Source: Reticulomyxa filosa (taxonomy: Eukaryota > Foraminifera > Reticulomyxidae). Taken from it: a DNA stretch of 22,264 bases. The notes under the pieces are model-generated. The model saw only the letters and a list, made by a program, of their open reading frames with translations. It had not been told where the DNA came from and did not search any database. The position numbers were made by a program, and so were the translations under genes. Position 1 is the stretch's first letter. Each line of letters begins with the position of its first letter. This document shows positions 19,568-22,264 of this stretch, in pieces. Location of the stretch: NCBI GenBank assembly GCA_000512085.1, contig ASPP01022423.1, forward strand, positions 1-22,264. The letters run 5' to 3'.

Positions 19568-22264
19568 TTATTTCTCAGACACAAATGTAGAAGGTTTAGA
19601 AGCAATCCTGCTTTTTCCACGTAAGGCGCTTTTGCACGCTGCTGTCTCTGTCTCAATTTTGTTGTCTCGTGGTGGGGATAAGTTTTCGTCATTGAAAGTA
19701 AACAGTCTCTGTTTTTCTCCCACTACCAAAACAGTACCAATCACGTCGAGAGCAGGTGATGTTTTTTGTCCATTTGTCGGAGCTCCAATCGAATTTCGAA
19801 AAATAATATTCACCGGTCTTTGTTTGGTTGCCAACAATGTACGAATGTGATTGAACGATTTGTCGACTACATCAATTCCATCTATTTGGATAATTTGCGC
19901 ATGTTCTTGCACACGATTATCTCCTAAACAATGTTTGACAAATGCGTTTATTCCATTATTGCCCGAGTAAATACGTAATCCCATTTCGTTCTCGTTAAAA
20001 TCGATACTAATTTCATTCTATTTTTTTCCAACCACACAGTATAGAAAAGTGACAAGTTCAATTTGCCAAATGAAAAAAGATATGTATAAAATATATTTCT
20101 AACCGAACACTTTGGGAGTTGATTATTGATATCACTGCTTGCTTGTGAAGGGTTGTGGTCTTGTTTACCAACTTGTCTTTGATTTTGGATTTTCGAGTAT
20201 AATTCAGAAAATGGTTGTCGTTCCACAAACTTGGATGGATAAATTACTTCAGATTTGTAAGGAGTGAGATGGCTTCGCTGATATTGCTTTATTTATTTGT
20301 TTGTTTTTCGTGTGTATGTGTGCGTGTTCAATGAACCCAGGTCTTAAAAAAACAAAGACTCTTGTATACCTGCAGCCTAAAAGTGGTAATACGATCCAAC
20401 GCGTTGTCCACGTATACGTTTGGCTTACTCTGGTTGGTATGCTTTTCCAACTCTTCCAATTGCGTTTTTTGCAATGCTATATTATTGGCTTGTTCGGAGA
20501 TACTTTCGTTCGTCAAACAAAATTGTTGTTGCATTTGGTCATGCATTGATATTATTTTGTTGCAATGATCTTCATGTTTGCCAGCAAATTTTTTCACGGC
20601 GTCCATTTCTTCAAAATATACATTATAAAAAAAAAAACAGTTTTATTTCTTTATAATTCCATTCTAAAAATAAAAAACGTATATATATTATTGTTTATTT
20701 GTACAAAGATGAGGGGGGGGGACATACACACCGTTGTCGAGACAAAGGATTGTCGTTTTCATTGCATTATCAATTTGGTCCGATTGTTTCGTCTCCCATT
20801 CCAAAAACTCCACTTTCCATTTGGAGTTGGCATTGTCTAACAGCGACTTGTGTCCTTCTTCCATAGTTTGGAAAAGTTGTTTCATTTGTGCTTCATCTTT
20901 ATTCGATTGGTTTGTGTATTCACTCAAATCTTGATCAAGAGTCTTTTTCATCCCCAATGTCGTTTGACACAGCTCATTATTGTTTTTGTCCAGTGCTTTT
21001 AAATTTGTGTATTTGCTTATTTGCTTATTTGCTTATTTGCTTATTTGCTTATTTGCTTATTTGCTTATTTGTTCTTTTTGAAACACATTGACACACAATT
21101 GGATGCACATATGCAAAACTGCTTTCCAACTGCTTTATTTGATCATTAAACTGATTCGATTGTAATGTCCACGTATTTTCAAGAGCATCACTAATCGTTT
21201 GTATCGTTTGTTCATAATTTTGCTTGGCATTGGCTTGGAACTTTTCTTTCCACTCTTTCATCAAATTATTGTTTGCTTTTTTTTGTGATTCCATTTGATC
21301 ATTTACTTCGTTCAGTGCGCTATACAAATGTTGACCAAGTTGATTGCATGATTTGTTATGTGATTGCAAGCAATCCATCATTGTGGTTGACACTGTCGAC
21401 AACTGTATTTATCATTTTCAATCAAGCCAATACGTATACGTATTTGTTTTCAACACGAAATGAAATGAAATAAAATACAAGCCAAAAACATACTTGTGTC
21501 TGAATGTCCGACATTTGTTGCGAGATTTTGGCAAAGAGCTGCGGAATCATTTCCACTTTTAATTGATTCGAGTGTTGCAAATGATCGGCGTTGATATTTT
21601 TAACTGATTCTTTCCATTGATTCAATTGTTTGCAATGGCTGTTTTGAAACCATTCATTGGTTGTTACCGACACTTGTTTCAAAGGTACCATCATATCTTT
21701 TTCGCAACTTTCTTTCATTGCCCCCGTTTCCTCTTTTAAGCTCTGTTATGTCATTATTCCACAATCGGTTATGGAATGCAATCGAGTAAAACCACAACAA
21801 CAACAACAAAAAAGCTTAAATATCGAACCTGACACTGACTTTGCAACTTGGAAATAGTGACAAATGTTTTTTCAACGTATCCTTTTTGAACACGGGTCAA
21901 GGTTTCTAATTCTTTTTTCGTTTCGCGCCAGAGTCTACTTAAATGACTTTGTTCTTCGTTCCATTGCTTTACGTTTTCATATTCCAACGTTTTTCGTTGT
22001 TCTATTGTTAAAAAAAAAAATCAATCATATGGTCATTTGCACATATATAAATGTGATACCAATTCTGTCAACGAGCAAGTCACGGTCATGCAAAGTGTTT
22101 TCCAACGACTGCTTCACGCCTTGCGCTTGTGATCTCAACTCTTTTTCCACGTTTTCATATTCTCTGATTACAACTTTGTGACATTCCAAGTCTTCCAATA
22201 CAGAGTCCAAATGTTTGGTCATTTCTCCAAGCTCTGCCTGTATCATACATTAAATCACAATCCA
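19568..22264 (-). CDS. Kinesin-5-like motor, stalk and tail (5' partial) with PDZ-like C-terminus
   Basis: The last 669 residues of a larger protein. Exons on the minus strand: 22237-22060, 22001-21829, 21742-21494, 21402-21120, 20995-20732, 20608-20370, 20277-20104, 20017-19568 (TAA). All seven introns (58-124 bp) join in phase, and an eighth acceptor (atacag) precedes 22237. Exons 1-6 encode an almost continuous coiled coil. Exon 7 begins RSHLTPYKSEVIYPSKFVE, matching the BimC box of kinesin-5 (TP..K..Y.YPS), whose Thr is the CDK1 site that targets Eg5 to the spindle. Exon 8 begins with a PDZ-like domain and ends with a basic Ser/Thr-rich tail containing LSPPR. Kinesin-5 motors are bipolar tetramers that slide antiparallel spindle microtubules. 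The motor domain is outside the window, so the assignment rests on the BimC box and stalk. Other motors with long coiled coils are possible but do not carry this box. Confidence 0.8.
19793..20017 (-). other. PDZ-like domain at kinesin-5 tail
   Basis: 75 residues follow the PDZ pattern: strand ISIDF, GLRI in place of GLGF at the ligand-binding loop, VQEHAQIIQIDGIDV (strand and turn), FNHIRTLLATKQ (helix B), PVNIIFRN (last strand). The first residue of the domain is the first residue of its exon, after a phase 0 intron. Confidence 0.78.
20220..20277 (-). other. BimC box of kinesin-5
   Basis: The segment starts at the exon boundary; Thr-Pro is at 20265-20260 and Tyr-Pro-Ser about eight residues later. 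The spacing of TP, Lys and YPS agrees with animal and fungal kinesin-5 tails. The Thr is the expected CDK phosphorylation site. Confidence 0.78.
20713..20721 (+). repeat. G9 run in kinesin intron
   Basis: Nine G's on the plus strand, read as C9 on the transcript about ten bases after the donor of intron 20731-20609. It is the longest G/C homopolymer in the window. Confidence 0.85.
21012..21071 (+). repeat. 8-bp tandem repeat (TTTGCTTA)7 in kinesin intron
   Basis: Seven perfect tandem copies plus a partial copy, inside the intron 21119-20996. With a period of 8 it could not be tolerated in the coding frame without changing it, which supports the intron assignment. Confidence 0.93.

Noticed and set aside
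21012-21071. Tandem repeat resembling a CRISPR array
   Set aside because: Units are 8 bp with no spacers, within a eukaryotic intron.

Overview
The window is nuclear DNA from a single-celled eukaryote. It is AT-rich, its genes are split by short GT-AG introns (mostly about 58-200 bp), and proteins carry asparagine/serine homopolymer runs. TAA, TAG and TGA all act as stops at places supported by homology, so the code is standard. The protein families (heterotrimeric G-alpha, PHR/MYCBP2-type RCR ligase, NECAP, kinesin-5, WD40/EF-hand) exclude a prokaryote, plastid or virus. A rhizarian or foraminiferan (Reticulomyxa-like) source fits my impression of intron style and Asn runs, but nothing here proves it.

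Layout. 1-1178: gene-free AT-rich DNA. 1179-3815 (+): large coiled-coil protein of unknown function, with two places where the frame does not join simply. 3816-4404: spacer. 4405-6739 (+): a ubiquitin ligase with two RanBP2-type zinc fingers, an Asn-rich linker, an RBR-like RING1-IBR pair, and a complete MYCBP2/PHR-type RING-Cys-relay C-terminus. 6740-7660: spacer. 7661-9173 (-): complete five-exon G-protein alpha subunit. 9174-9640: shared upstream region. 9641-14223 (+): about 1,140-residue EF-hand/WD40 protein in 12 exons, with a SAM domain nested inside a WD40 blade. 14224-14699: spacer with a hairpin. 14700-16086 (+): BSD domain fused to a NECAP PHear domain and a C-terminal WGDF motif. 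16087-19567: 3.5 kb with no recognisable gene. 19568-22264 (-): 3' part of a kinesin-5-like gene (stalk, BimC box, C-terminal PDZ-like domain); the motor lies beyond the window edge.

There is no operon-like logic. The common theme is unusual domain fusion: RBR half plus RCR ligase, BSD plus NECAP, kinesin-5 tail plus PDZ, and SAM inside a propeller. The hybrid ligase is the best candidate for an undescribed system, because it joins parts of two transthiolating E3 classes with likely ubiquitin-reading zinc fingers. The G-alpha gene and the EF-hand/WD40 gene are head to head and could share regulation.

Exon joins were worked out by hand from splice-site phase and family alignment. The G-alpha, NECAP and kinesin joins are all in phase. 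Five joins elsewhere (two in the coiled-coil gene, one in the ligase linker, two in the WD40 gene) all need a shift in the same direction, as if one base were missing each time. This suggests consensus deletions, though two or three of them could instead be very short introns.
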